The position numbers and the translations under genes are program-made. Positions 1-11,600 of a DNA stretch of 64,000 bases are shown here, in pieces. This stretch comes from Myrmaecium sp. VS I D KN 1 (taxonomy: Eukaryota; Ascomycota; Dothideomycetes; Valsariales; Valsariaceae), in the NCBI GenBank assembly GCA_019775845.1, contig JADQAV010000019.1, positions 176,587-240,586 of the forward strand, read 5' to 3'. The number at the start of each line of letters is the position of its first letter. Position 1 is the first letter of the stretch. The notes under the pieces were generated by a model. It worked only from the letters and a program-made list of their open reading frames with translations, was not told where the DNA came from and made no database searches.

Positions 1-2718
1 CCGGTCCATGCGCCAGCGGTCGAGAAGGCCGTCCCGTTGTTTCCTGTGCCGCGATCGCCTTGACCATATGTCAAGTTGTCCTCCCGGCTGCTCAGTCAGG
101 CAAGGCGTACATCTTGTCTGGACGGTACATACGAAACGCTGCGGACCAAGTAATTCCGCGGAGTTTCAACCGCTTGTTTCGCATGTTGAAATCTGGGGGC
201 ATCCACGTCTGTTCACCCTTCTTTCACTCGGTGGAGTGGATGTGTGGCAAGCGTGTGCCTGGCTTCGCCAAACGGGCAGCTGGAGGAGGGCGAAGAGGAG
301 ACGATGCGCAAGAGATATATTGGCTCCCTCGCCCAGCGGGACCCGTCGCCGTTGGTGATGAGGGGACGCGGAGTGATTGGGGCCAATGTTGGCGTCAGCA
401 TCGGCCGCTGTGCCCCCTTCATGGGAGAGCAAGCCACCACAAACGTCTCAGAAGGGGCGCATCCGCAGCCCGCAGCCCGCAGCCCGCACCCACGATCTCC
501 GGCCTACGGAACGGGACAAGGATACCGGTTGGAAAAGGGGAGAGCGAAGGGGGCGCGCTAAGGGACGTTGGATTGCCAGAACGCAGAAGGTCCTTCTCGT
601 CGCCGGTTCGGGCAGGGGTCGCGGATCCTTCACGGAGGCGTACCTCGCACCTCGTCGCCTAGCCTGACGAACTCATCTCGACGCCCGTTCGGGACAGGCT
701 GATGAAGGAGCCGTGAAGGCCGCCACACGGATGCGACGCAGCGATGTGTTTGGCAGGGGAGGGGAGGCATAAGCCTCGCGAACACCCCTCCCCTCCCTCG
801 CTCACTCACTCCACGCTCCAGGTTTCGCGCGGGAGTTGCGTGCAGAGCGAGCAGCGGGCTGGCGTTCGCCATCCGGGGCAGGGCGCGGGCGCTGGCGAGG
901 GAGGGGGAGTGGGAGTGGATGTGGGTCTGGGAGGTTCGATGCGGACAAGGTCGACTGCAGGCGCTGATCTGATTACAGCGTGCGAGCTGACAGCCACCCG
1001 GCCGCTTCTGCGTCCTGCCACCCGTCGCTCTCGAGGCTCTCCTCGCGATGGGGTGGGTGGGTGGGTGGATGCTGATAGTGGTGATGATGGCGGTGGTTGT
1101 GCATTTCCCGGCTGTGACTTGTGAAACTCCAACAAAAGGGCCGGGCGGCGCGGGCCATTCCTAACGCGGGGGATGCAGCGCGAAACCGAGCAGGCCGTCA
1201 ATCACGACCGGGTCGGGGTCGGTGCTGAGCGAAAGCGAGGGCGAAGATGAGGACGGCGAAGGCGATGGCGAGGGAAGAAAGGGAGATGAGGTGGATCATC
1301 GGCCGTGGACAGACATGGATGATGGATGATGGAGCGAGCGAGGGAGGACAGGGCAGGGCAAGTAATACCGTACCTAGGTAATCCACCATTCACTCTCCAT
1401 CTCTTCCACTCTTCCTCTCTTCCTCCCTCCCTTCATCCCCTCCATCCCTCCCACTCTCTCTCTCTCTCTCTCTATCCCCTTCCGTCCTTCCCACCTTGTT
1501 CGGGAGTTGAAGGTCCACCGGGCGGCGTCTGACAGACGAGGTGCCGGCAGGATGGCTCTGTCTTACCCGAGATTGGCATCCTTCAGGCAATCAGCCAGCC
1601 GATGTCTTGCAGTCCCACCAGCCAGACCGGCCCCCGGCCCACCCGCTCACAGCATTCACAAGCATCCACAGCATTCACGGCAGACACCTCAACTGCACAC
1701 ACAGCACACAGCACACACACACCGCGCGACACAGGATGATCAACCTATCCGTAACCGCCTGCCGATTTTCCTTTTCACACACATTGTTGTCCTGCGACTG
1801 CGCCGCTGAACCATCACCCCATCGTTTTCCCCCATCACTCTACTGGCTCCCCTTCTTCTTCCAACCCCCCTCCTCATCCCGCCTCTCCCGTAATGCGCAA
1901 TGTCGCCTAGCATTGAAACGGAAGGAGGTGGACGAATGGGCGAGGAGTCTACCTAGGTACGGTGGAAGAGAGGCGATTAGTCATTGCATGGTGTTGTGAA
2001 CACCTCCGATCAGGACCGGGGAGGTAAGGTACATACACAGCACAGGATATACATAAGCACAGCACATGTGTACAGATATGTATGTCTGAGTGTTGATGCT
2101 CTTCGGCGGGTGCTTGAACCAATCGTGAGCAGGTCGGAGGCATTAGAAACCGACTCCAGCTAGTCGTTCCTCTGTAAATACTGCAGTGACATGGATTATT
2201 CATAGTATTCCAGTTTCTTTCAAATTGTCTACCGGTCTGCCATGGATATTCTGCATATGGAGTACCTAATACGGAGTACCTATGGCATTGTACATAGAGC
2301 TCATGCCATCCTCCCAGCGCGATCCCGCTCAGACGTCCATCTGCTTGCATTTGCATTCCGCGAGGTCCATCGCTGCTTTCTGCTTCATTCATGCCTGATC
2401 GTATGTGCCTGACATGCTCCAGTATGCTTCGCTGCCTTACCCAGTACAACTGCTCCCAACCTCGTGAGGCACGACTCCGCAATTCTCCGACTCCGCGGCC
2501 GGGCGGTTTCCATCTTCTCCCGGCATCTTCCGAACGGCCGCCGTCCGTCTTGGCACTTCCTCGCGCTGCCTCTTTGTCATCGTTGCAATCGTCACCCTGG
2601 ACTGTCGACAGCCAAACACCCTCTGCTCGCAACGCCGCATTCTTAGGAACATTCCACCTATAGGTATCCCGCCGGTACTTCATACCTACATCTCAGCATA
2701 GACGTACCCATCGTCGCG
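1..2718. other. Gene-free stretch at left edge
   Basis: No open frame here looks like a known protein; the frames overlap on both strands and lack family motifs. It holds a CT dinucleotide tract (1454-1473), pyrimidine-rich DNA around 1390-1500, and two copies of the palindrome TACCTAGGTA (1371-1380 and 1950-1959). It probably contains the promoter of the WW-domain gene and flanking sequence of a gene to the left of the window. Confidence 0.5.
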
Positions 2719-3836
2719 ATGGCGCCCGGCAGTAGTGACGATGACGCCGCCGCCGCCGCGCACGCCAGCGCAACGGACCAGAGGGTAGCCGAAGCTGGAC
2801 CTCAGCACCGCCGCCGTAGTCCCTCTCGCAGGCAGCGGAGTCGTAGCGCATCACCCAGAGGTTGAAAGGAAACAAACACTCAGCGACGTTCTTCACGTGA
2901 ACTGACACTTCGCGGCTTTCAGCTTCTCCACCTGCAGGTTTCAGGGACCGACGAGAATCCACACCCGCAAACAAGGTCGCTCCGCTGAAAGGAGAGCCGC
3001 CTCTTCCCGATGAGGAGCCTCCAGCGTCGAGCTCGGATAAGGATGAACAGCAATCGCCAGCTTCAGCTGAGGTGCCCGCTGGCAGCACAGAACAGCCCCC
3101 TCTGCTAGAAGGAGAGGAGCCACCAACATCCGCCAAACAACCACCCTTACCAAACGAACCGTTACCAGGCGATCAACCGCCTCTCCCCACCGAGCCTCTC
3201 CCAACCGATCAGCCGCCTCTTCCCGCTGAAGCTCCTCCCGACGACGGCTGGGAGCCTGTCTGGGAGCCCACGGCCAACGCCTACTACTTCTACAACCGCT
3301 TCACCCAGGCAACGCAATGGGAAAACCCGCGCGTGCCATCCGCCTCCACCACCCCCCTCGCCGCACCCCCGGGCACCACCGCCGCTGCCAGCATCGCCGC
3401 CTCCTCCATGTCTCCGCCCCCCGCCCTGACGCACGGCGGCTACAACCCCGCCATCCACGGCTCGTACGACCCCAACGCCGACTACGCAATCGCGGCGCGC
3501 GAGGCCGAAGAGGCCGCCGCCCGAGCCGCCCTCTACCCCGGCGGCAGCACGGTCGATGCTGCAGGGGTCGAATACACGGCCGAGGGCCACTTCAACCGGT
3601 TCACGGGCAAGTGGCAGCCGGCGCACGTGACGCCGGAGCTGCACAACGACGAGAACAAGAGCCGGCGGCAGCTGAACGCGTTTTTTGATGTGGACGCGGC
3701 GGCGAACAGCCACGACGGGCGCAGCTTGAAGGCGGAGCGCCAGCAGCAGCGGTTGAGCAAGCAGGAGCTCAAGGCGTTTCGGGAGAAGAGGAAGATGCGG
3801 AAGGAGGAGAAGAGGAGGGCGTGGTTGCGGGATTGA
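2719..3836 (+). CDS. WW-domain protein
   Basis: Predicted 351-residue protein in two exons (2719-2860 and 2923-3836). The 62-nt intron 2861-2922 has donor GTTGAA and a branch-like AACTGAC before its AG. The ATG at 2719 gives an open frame that joins the second exon in phase 1. An Arg/Ser-rich N-terminus and a Pro/Glu-rich stretch precede one WW domain at about residues 155-186 (W157 and the second W in TQATQWENP), a fold that binds proline-rich peptides. The C-terminus is a conserved-looking block ending in a basic, probably helical tail (KAFREKRKMRKEEKRRAW). WW plus RS-like and basic regions suggests a nuclear RNA-processing role, but that is inference; I do not recognise a named orthologue. 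The donor is weak, so the exon 1 boundary is the least certain part. Confidence 0.8.
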
Positions 3837-4520
3837 TTGTCGGCTCCCTGTTTTTGGTTTTGGTAGGATGGCAGTAGGCAGGTAGGTTGTTTTGATCGGA
3901 GGTGGGCGGGATTGTTTAGTAGCTGGTCTTCGTGCGTGGTTTGCTCCTCCACCACATTTCTTCTCCTCTATGTTCATCATGGGTCTGCTGCGGTGCTCAC
4001 GGTGGCATTACATCTTGAATAGTCCTCCCTCTTGGGAGCAAGCAATGTACTCGTAGGTTAGAGATCTAAAGCCAGCTTCTCGAGAAATAATATTATTAAA
4101 TTCGTTCACACGTGCGCACTTCTCCGCACCAGCGTGCCTCTTCACCCTGACCTTCTCTTTGATGTTATTCGTGCGAAATGACGCCGTTTCTAATTATCGT
4201 GAATATATATAGTAAGCAGATGTTCATGGTGAAGTCCCATGCGCCCAGGAATCCGCCCCGCCCCGCCCCGCCCCACTCCGCCTGCACCCCGCCCTGGCAC
4301 CATCACCCAACCAACGCCGACGGAACCTAAGCCCCTCCGAAGGGTCTCCACGAAAAAGTTCACCTCAACCTGCATTCACACTCTCAATCCACCACAACCA
4401 CCTCCTCACTCCACAGCGCCGACAAACCACAATCCACACACAAAACTCCTCAACCCAAACATCCAGCGCGCGCGCCACACACCCCAAAAGAAAACCAAAC
4501 CGTAAACCTCCTCACCAACC
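3837..4520. other. Intergenic, WW gene to ankyrin gene
   Basis: Holds the 3' end of the WW gene and the 5' leader of the ankyrin gene. A short CCCCG pentamer tract lies at 4256-4274, and a CA-rich, G-poor leader runs from about 4375 up to the ATG. No gene seen. Confidence 0.5.
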
Positions 4521-5234
4521 ATGAGCCTCCCCGAAGACACCATCGACGACATCCTCTACCTGGCGCGGACAGGGGAGGCCAGCGAGCTGCGCGAAGTGCT
4601 GGACGCGCTGAGCCGCGAGACCGCCACGCCGGCGCCGACCCTGCTGCTCAAGGCGACGGACGCGCACACGGGGAACACGGCGCTGCATTATGCGGCGGCG
4701 AACGGGCATTTGGGTAAGCCCTCCTCTCTTTTCTCCCTTGCCTTCCACTCCCTGGTCGCTTCGTGCGGGAGATTTACTGACCGTGAACGCGAACCAGAAA
4801 TCCTCGACCTCATCGCCGAGCTCTGCGGCTTATCACCCTCCTCCGCCTCCACCACCCCCTCCACCCCCGCCGCACCCTCCCCTCCCTCCCCCACACACCC
4901 CGTCATCGCCGCCCGCAACCACGCCCGCAACACGCCCCTCCACTACGCCGCGCTGAACGGGCACCTGGCCGCCGTGCAGCGGCTGGTGGAGCGGTGGGGC
5001 GCGGACCCGGCGGCGCTCAACGACGCGGGCCATGACGCGGTGTATGAGGCGGAGGTTGGGGGCAGAGAGGAGGTGGTGGGGTGGTTGTTGGAGAGGGGGG
5101 GGGAGGGGTTGGAGAGGGGGGTTGGTGGTGGGGAGGGAGAGGGGGATGATGGGGAGGATGATGGGGAGGAAGAGGTGAGGGTCAGGATGGGGGAGATGGG
5201 TGTGCGAGAGGAGGAGGTGGAGAGGAAGGAGTGA
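4521..5234 (+). CDS. YAR1: Yar1-like ankyrin-repeat protein
   Basis: Predicted 209 residues after removal of an 84-nt intron (4714-4797; donor GTAAGC, branch TTACTGAC, acceptor CAG). Splicing restores the ankyrin motif NGHLEILDLIAE. Two clear ankyrin repeats (GNTALHYAAANGHL and NTPLHYAALNGHL) are followed by the GHDA-(V/I)-(Y/F)EAE block and an acidic tail, matching yeast Yar1 in order and length (about 200 aa). Yar1 is the dedicated chaperone of ribosomal protein uS3 (Rps3) and acts in 40S subunit assembly in nucleus and cytoplasm. The intron is a multiple of three and has no stop, so a retained intron would insert 28 residues inside the first repeat. The tail is coded by almost C-free, G-rich DNA. 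Ortholog assignment rests on motif order; the repeat fold itself is common. Confidence 0.82.
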   Translation: MSLPEDTIDDILYLARTGEASELREVLDALSRETATPAPTLLLKATDAHTGNTALHYAAANGHLGKPSSLFSLAFHSLVASCGRFTDREREPEILDLIAELCGLSPSSASTTPSTPAAPSPPSPTHPVIAARNHARNTPLHYAALNGHLAAVQRLVERWGADPAALNDAGHDAVYEAEVGGREEVVGWLLERGGEGLERGVGGGEGEGDDGEDDGEEEVRVRMGEMGVREEEVERKE

Positions 5235-6908
5235 GATGGTTTTTTTGGGGGGGCGAGCACACGGCTCCTTTTTGGTTTCTTGTCCGGGTGCGGAGGATCT
5301 GTTGTTGAGGGTGAGGGGAGGACGGGAGGGGTGGACGCAAAGGAAGAGCGGCGATGAGGGGAGTGCGAATGTTGGACGAATTGCTGGCCTTGGGTGCCGA
5401 GGAGCGTGGTTCCGCAAAACGGAAGAGGAGGACCATGCGCGAGACGAAAGGTTGAAGTTCACGCTGCCAGTAGCTTGCTCCGCCCAGTGGCTGGGTGAAT
5501 GACTCCAAGAGGAGGAGTCTTGAAGGAATGGGGAGGCGGAAACGGCAGCGCACTTTGGGTATGTGGTGGAGTCAGCGGGAACAGACAGCGGCGGGGAAAG
5601 CTGGGGATGTACTGTACTGCACGGTATCGGTCTGTGGTACCGATATGGGAATATAGGGCTTTGGCGTTTGTTCGTTGATGGTAGGATTATATGATCAGCT
5701 CGAAGAAACGAGGGAAAATGAAAGCATAGGTTTGAACTAAACAGTCGGGGTGTTTCTCCTGCCCGACCATTCCTCTGCTACCTTATGTACTTGCTATAAG
5801 GGAAGTTGAAGACCAGTTCCACTGTGTTCCTTTTCTTCTATCTCTCAATACCATCGATATGCAATGCCAGGAAACGCCTCTACAAGAGTTCAATCTGCTT
5901 CGATACCCGCTGTTTACTGACCACGACCAAAGTGTGACTGGTAATCGCTGATGCTCAGTATGCGACTCGAATCGTCTCATATACTCACACGGCTTTTGCA
6001 TTCTCGCGTTGAGGAAGATGGGGAATGCCGGTAAATCCGGCACAGCATCTATAGCTCACGGGTGGAGCCGAATCCTTTCCACCAGGAAGCGTGGGATAAA
6101 CCGCAGAAGACGTGGAGAAAGAGACAGACAGACAGACAGACATCGATCAGCACAATACACATGTATAGGTAGCTCGCAACGCGAAGGAGAAGGCGACACA
6201 CGACACAAGATGACGAACAAAAAAGGAAACCATGGAAATTTTCAATTCCGATCTGAACGAGATCCCTCTGTGCCCGATGATGTCTGTATGTAGGTAGCCT
6301 TCCTCCGATACACCCCTGATCCATCCAGTCTCTGCCATGCCATTCCTTGCATTGCCTTGCCTTGCCATGTTCACACACACACACCAGCTACAAACCTACA
6401 ACCAGCACGCTACAGCCACGCCAGCTACACCCTACAAACTACAGAACCCTACGAATCCAAACCCGAGACGGAAAGAAGAAGTATTTAGAAGAAGAAGAAA
6501 AAGAAGAAGGAGAAGTTCCGAATCCGACCCCGAAAAAGTTCTCCCGCCGAAAGAAAAAGAGAAGAAAGCTCGAGGGACAAAAGCAAACAGCGCCTGAAGG
6601 TCGCGCAAAGAGCAAGGAGAAAGCATACAGACTAGGGAAGATGAGAACAAAAAGAGGACGAGAAGCGAAAAAGGAAAATTTCATACGCGGCTCAAAAAAT
6701 AAGCTGAAAAGAAGAAAGAAAAGGAGAAGGGGAGAGAGAGCCGTGTATATATATCTGCGTCAACCGATCCACCAGGTGTTTCTCAACACCTCTGCACACA
6801 CACACAAAAAAAGGGTATCTTTTTTGTTCATCCTTTCTGTCTGGGCCGAGAAAAGCCACTTTCTCTTTTTTTTTTTTCTTCTTCTCTTCTTCCCTCTTTT
6901 TTTCCGTT
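5235..6908. other. Intergenic between convergent genes
   Basis: Lies between the 3' ends of the Yar1-like gene (+) and the DUF1688 gene (-). It has a GACA tetranucleotide tract (about 6121-6142) and a long purine-rich block on the + strand (about 6464-6745, GAAGAA-like). The long lysine/arginine-rich open frames across that block are low-complexity products of purine bias and not genes. Confidence 0.5.
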
Positions 6909-8650
6909 TTAAAACACCGTTCCGTCCGAGATGATCATGATAGGTGGCTCCTTGGTGTTTGGTCGGGAGACCTCGGCGAGTTCTCGTCCGCCCTGTGAAG
7001 TGAAGCAAAGTCAGCTTGACGCGTTTTCATAAGCAGAGAAAGAAAGAAAGAAGGAGCATACCTTCCACGTCCCCGCCTCCAGCATCTGAGGCAAACTCAG
7101 CGCATCATCCCCACGCAAACCCAACATCGTATTCACCTCCACAAGCAGCTCATCCAAAAACCCCACCGTCGCAGCACGCCACTCCACAATCACGTCGTCA
7201 TCCGCCGCGAAGAGCGGGACGACCTCCACATTCGGCTGGCCTTTCACCTGGGCGTTCTGGTGGTACTGCAGCACGCCGCGATCGTGGGCCTCAGGCTTGA
7301 GGGTCAACAGCCCGGTGTCGATGAGGAGGCCGCCGTTGCGGTACTCGGGCAGGCCCGTCAGCAGCTCCGCGCCCGCGAAGTGCACGTTCATCAGCCGGCT
7401 CATCGGCATCATGAGCGAGTAGGTGAGCCATTGGGTGAGTTTGTGGAAGGGCACGATCTTCTCCCAGGGGTGCGCCGGGTGCGCGGGCATGATCGAGAGC
7501 GGCCAGGCGTCGCCGAGGGATTGCCCGTCGATGACGGTGCGGGTGGAGGGCCAGATGGGGCCGAGGTTGTCCATGAGGACGTTCCAGAGCGTGGGGAGGG
7601 GGATGATGGGTACGGAGCTGGCTTGCGTTGTGGGGTGGGAGAGGAGAAAGTCTGTAGAAGAGAAGGTTAGCGGGCATGTCCGCGCGTGGATTGGAAATTT
7701 AACAAGAAAAAAGGTAAATCGGGAACGCACCAAGCATGTTACCAGGCCGACCGCTAACGCCAAAGACCTCAACGCTGCGCTTCACGGCCTCGCCGAGACG
7801 CTGGAGCAGGCCCGCGCGCCCCTGCAGCCCATCAATCGGATTCGAGTCGCTGACCTGGAGGCCGCGGGCGATGGTGCCGACCTCGAGCTTGCGCAGGGCG
7901 GCGCCGTCGACCTGGTAGGGGTTGCTGGGATCGCTGCTGAACAGGCCGGTCTTGAACATCTCGAGGCTGGCGACGGCGAGGCCCTCGCTGCGCCGGTAGA
8001 CCTTGCCCGTCTCCTTGCTCTTGTAGTGCCATCGCGTGCCGGCGCCGGCGTCGAGGAGGACGGAGATGATGAACAGGTCGATCAGCCGGCGCGTGCGCTC
8101 CTGCACGTCCACCGTCGACGGCCACGACTGCAGCAGCTGGTCGATCCGGGGACGGCCGCCGACGTCGAAGTGTTGCCAGCGGCCGTGAGGGGGGATAGAG
8201 GCGTAATCGGGCGCGTAATCTCTCTGCGTTCGCCCGGATCAGTTACCGCCAATGTGAGGAGAGGAAAGAGGGGGGAGAAGAGGAAGAGGGCATAGCGGGG
8301 GCAAGGATGGAGGGGGTCAATCATACCTTGATAATGGAGACGACATAAGCGGCAGTGTCGGAAAGCTTCGCCATATCGACGTTGAAATGCTTCAGCTGGT
8401 TCCGCTTCGCCTTCTCGAGCACGAGGCGGTTCCGCTCGCGGACGGCGTAGATGCTGCGGAGGTAGCCGGCGGGGTCCAGGCTCGGATCCGGGGCGGGCGG
8501 CAGCGGCACGTTCGACACCGGCGGCTTCATCGAGCCGTTGGAGGATGTGGGAAGGGCGGGCGACTTGAGCGAGCCGCTGGAGCCGACGGAGGCTCCGTCG
8601 TGAGCGGTCACGGTGGGCTTGGAGGAGCTCTTACGGCTGAACAGGCCCAT
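6909..8650 (-). CDS. URC4: Urc4/Urg3-type uracil catabolism protein (DUF1688)
   Basis: Predicted 496 residues in four exons: 8327-8650, 7731-8223, 7062-7651 and 6909-6992; introns 8224-8326, 7652-7730 and 6993-7061, all GT-AG. The spliced protein carries characteristic DUF1688 segments: DPAGYLRSIYAVRERNRLVL near residue 60, then RDYAPDYASIPPHGRWQH, LLDAGAGTRWHYKSKETGK, LASLEMFK-like and GLFSSDPSNP, NVHFAGAELLTGLPEYRNGG and DDDVIVEWRAATVGFLDELL, ending in IISDGTVF. The start MGLFSRKSS was chosen because the family homology begins soon after it and the upstream frame is low-complexity proline/serine. The family is needed for the URC pathway of uracil degradation in yeasts (Urc4 in Lachancea, Urg3 in fission yeast, where it is uracil-inducible); its biochemical activity is not firmly known to me. 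No other URC gene lies beside it. Confidence 0.9.
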
Positions 8651-11600
8651 GGCGGCGACGGCGGCGGCGGCGGCGGCGGCGAGATGGGTGTTGAGGATGC
8701 TGCTGCAGCTAGTGGAGCGGTTGGAAATGCGGTGCAGGGTTTCGTCGGAGGTCGTTCGTCTGCAGGACCTATCGCGCGAATGCCTCTCTCTCTCTCTCTT
8801 ATCTCTCTCTGCTCGTCTGCTCGCACACGCAAGGGGATGGATGTGGTCCTCTGAGACGGGGGGAGCAGAAACAGGCACGGAGGGTGCAGAATGGGGGAAA
8901 GGAGGGTCTGGAGAAGGAGACGGAGGGGTTACAACGAGCGAACAGGGGGAGCGGGAGACGCTTGGAGGAGGTGGAGGAGGAGGAGGAGGTGCTGTGAGTG
9001 ATTGAGGATGGATGAGGAGTGGAAGTGCAGCAGGTGAACTGGGAGGTCCAGGAACGCTTTTGCAGACGAAGCAGCCGAGAGGGGAGCAGTGCAGAATGGG
9101 ATCCAAGCGTGTGGAGGGGGGGGAACCGACGATGTTCAGGAGTTCAACGTGAGGCAGGGAGCTTCCTTGCAAGGGGAGGGGAAGGGGGGAAGGGGAGGGG
9201 AAGTCGGGGGGTGGATGTGCTGCCTGTTAACCTTTCCCAACCGGGCCAAGGGTCTTGTCACTGCGTGCGCCGTCGGTCGATAGCGGCCGGTGCAAAGAAA
9301 GTGTGAACCTGAACCTGAACCTGAACCTGAACCTGAACCAAGGGGCAGCAGAGCAGGGGCACAGAGCAGGGGCAGCAGCAGCAAGCAGGGAGCAGCAACG
9401 GACAGACCGCAGGAGCATCCGGGGGCCGCCAGGTTACCTAACTCACTATCGCCCAGCCGGGTTAGAGGCGAGTGGAGGGACTCGGGCGGGTCTTTTGGGC
9501 CGGGCAGGCTCCCCCCGTCGGCTGCGGGCCTTTCCTCACCACCCAGGGCACCCCCCCGATCCCTTCCACTCCTTGTTCTCCTGCTATAACAGAATTTTGT
9601 TTACCTCCAAAGTCTCCTTGGCAAAACCCGCGAGGAAAGCGGAAAGGCGCGTCTGTGGACGGCTTCGCTCGCTCGCAGCCGCCCACCGCACCGTCCCGAG
9701 TCGTCCGCCCGTTCGCTGACCAACTGCAATGAAGAACCACCTACCAGAGCCTCCTCCAGTGCTCGCGGACCGGGAGGAGATCTGAGCGGAACGGGAATGA
9801 AAAGGTTGTGAGGTTGTTCGCCGATGGGCCTCCACTCCACTCCTTCCCTCCTTCCCTCCCCTCGCCCTCCCCTGTCACCATGGATGATGGATGGAGCCAC
9901 CAGCCATGACAGCTGCGGATAGGCAGACGATGGGAAGCGTGGGTGGGATGGATGGATGGATGGTCTGGCATGTTTGGCATGTCTGACATGGATGGATGGA
10001 AGGATGGTGATGGTCACTTTGCAACCCCTTCACTACCGTCCCCTGGCCTGATCGTGCCCAGTACCTTACTGTAGGCATTGCATCGGTCGTTGGCTCCATG
10101 AAAAGGAAAGACAACCAACGGGCAAACCATCGACAATCCCAATCCCTCCCTCACGCCTTTCCCGGCCCCGTCCCGTCCTGGTCCTAGTCCTGGTCCCATC
10201 CCATCCCGTGCTGGTCCTGTCAACGCCCATCGCCATCGCGTCGTGTGTCGCTCCTTACCCGTTGCGCCAAAAAATCATCACCACCACCCTCCCTCCCCCC
10301 CTTCTCGAACCCAAAACCCAACTCGCTGGAGTGTGCTAGCCCGCCCCAAACAGATGGCGATCGGCCCGCCCTCCTGTCCTCGGCTTCCTCTCCCGTCTCT
10401 CCCGGATGTGCTCGCCCTGGCCTTGGGCAGGAACGGAGAGCTGACAGAGGAAAAAGAGCGACGGAGGGGGGGAAAGGGTGGCTCGTGGCTCTCACACTCC
10501 ACCCCCCTCTCTTCCTGACAGTATTAGGTACCGGCTTGCGAATCCCCCATCCCATCCCATGCCATGCCATCGCACGCACGCACGATCCAGAGCATTGGCA
10601 GGCAGGCAGGCACGGGAGCAGAAAAAAAAAGCTTGGAAGAAGAGGAAAAAGCGAAAAAAGAAAAGAGGCACGCCCGTTTCCGCTCACAACGGTCAGACGC
10701 AGAGACCACCAAATGCCATGGGTCCCACCATACCCATCTCTCAAAGAGTAAAATTATCACCGAAGAGCAAAAAAAAAAGAAAAAAAAAAAAAAAACAAAA
10801 ACAAAAAGCAACGAAAAAAAGAAAAAAATCTAATGCAAGCCCCCAAACGCCTGCCACCCTCTCCTCCAGCCAATCACAAAACAAACCGAGACCGGGTGGC
10901 GGCGGGCAGGCGGGCGGACGGCGCGGACGGGCGCGGACGGGACGCGGGCGGTGCGGGTCGGAAGGGTCGGACGGGGCATCCGGTTGTCCCTTCACGGGAT
11001 GGCCGCTAGTAGCTTGCCTCCCTCAGCACCTCAGCGCTTGGCTGTCACGGCTGTCCCCTTCTGGCAGGCTTTCTCATCACGTCGCGTGGTAATTGAGTGA
11101 GAGGAAGTATGTATTGTGACCTAGGTGCTGTGTTATGTTATGCGTGTATGTATATACATTTCCCCTTGTCTGTCTGTATGGCTGGCTGGCTGGTTGGCTG
11201 GCTGGCTGGCCGTCTATCGCAGTGCGGTTGTGAGTATCGAGTAGAAGTAAGCATGTACTTTATCTTGGGACGCAGAACTGCGGTACAGATACAGGTAGGT
11301 ACGTAGTCCTGTAGGGATATCCGCAAACGCCTGTAAGAGCTATATTGGGACGGGAAACTGCAGTATTACATGTCTCACTCATCGAAAACAGAAACGGGAT
11401 CTCGACTCCCGGCAAGCAGCTATAACCGAGAAGAGGTTTAGAACGCATCGGACTAGACTGGATATGTACATATGTAGAACAAGAACAGGAAGGCAAGGAA
11501 AAGAATGGGAATAAATAGTGAGGCTTAAACTGAACAAAATACCTAAAGGAAGCGAAACCAATAGTTCTGTTCGTATTACTTTTGGCTGCACGCCTGCCCT

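Noticed and set aside
6347-6934. 195-codon Lys/Arg-rich open frame
   Set aside because: Created by a long purine-rich tract; low complexity and overlapping the 3' exon of the DUF1688 gene.
9305-9339. GAACCT array as an interstitial telomere
   Set aside because: The unit is not a permutation of TTAGGG or CCCTAA.
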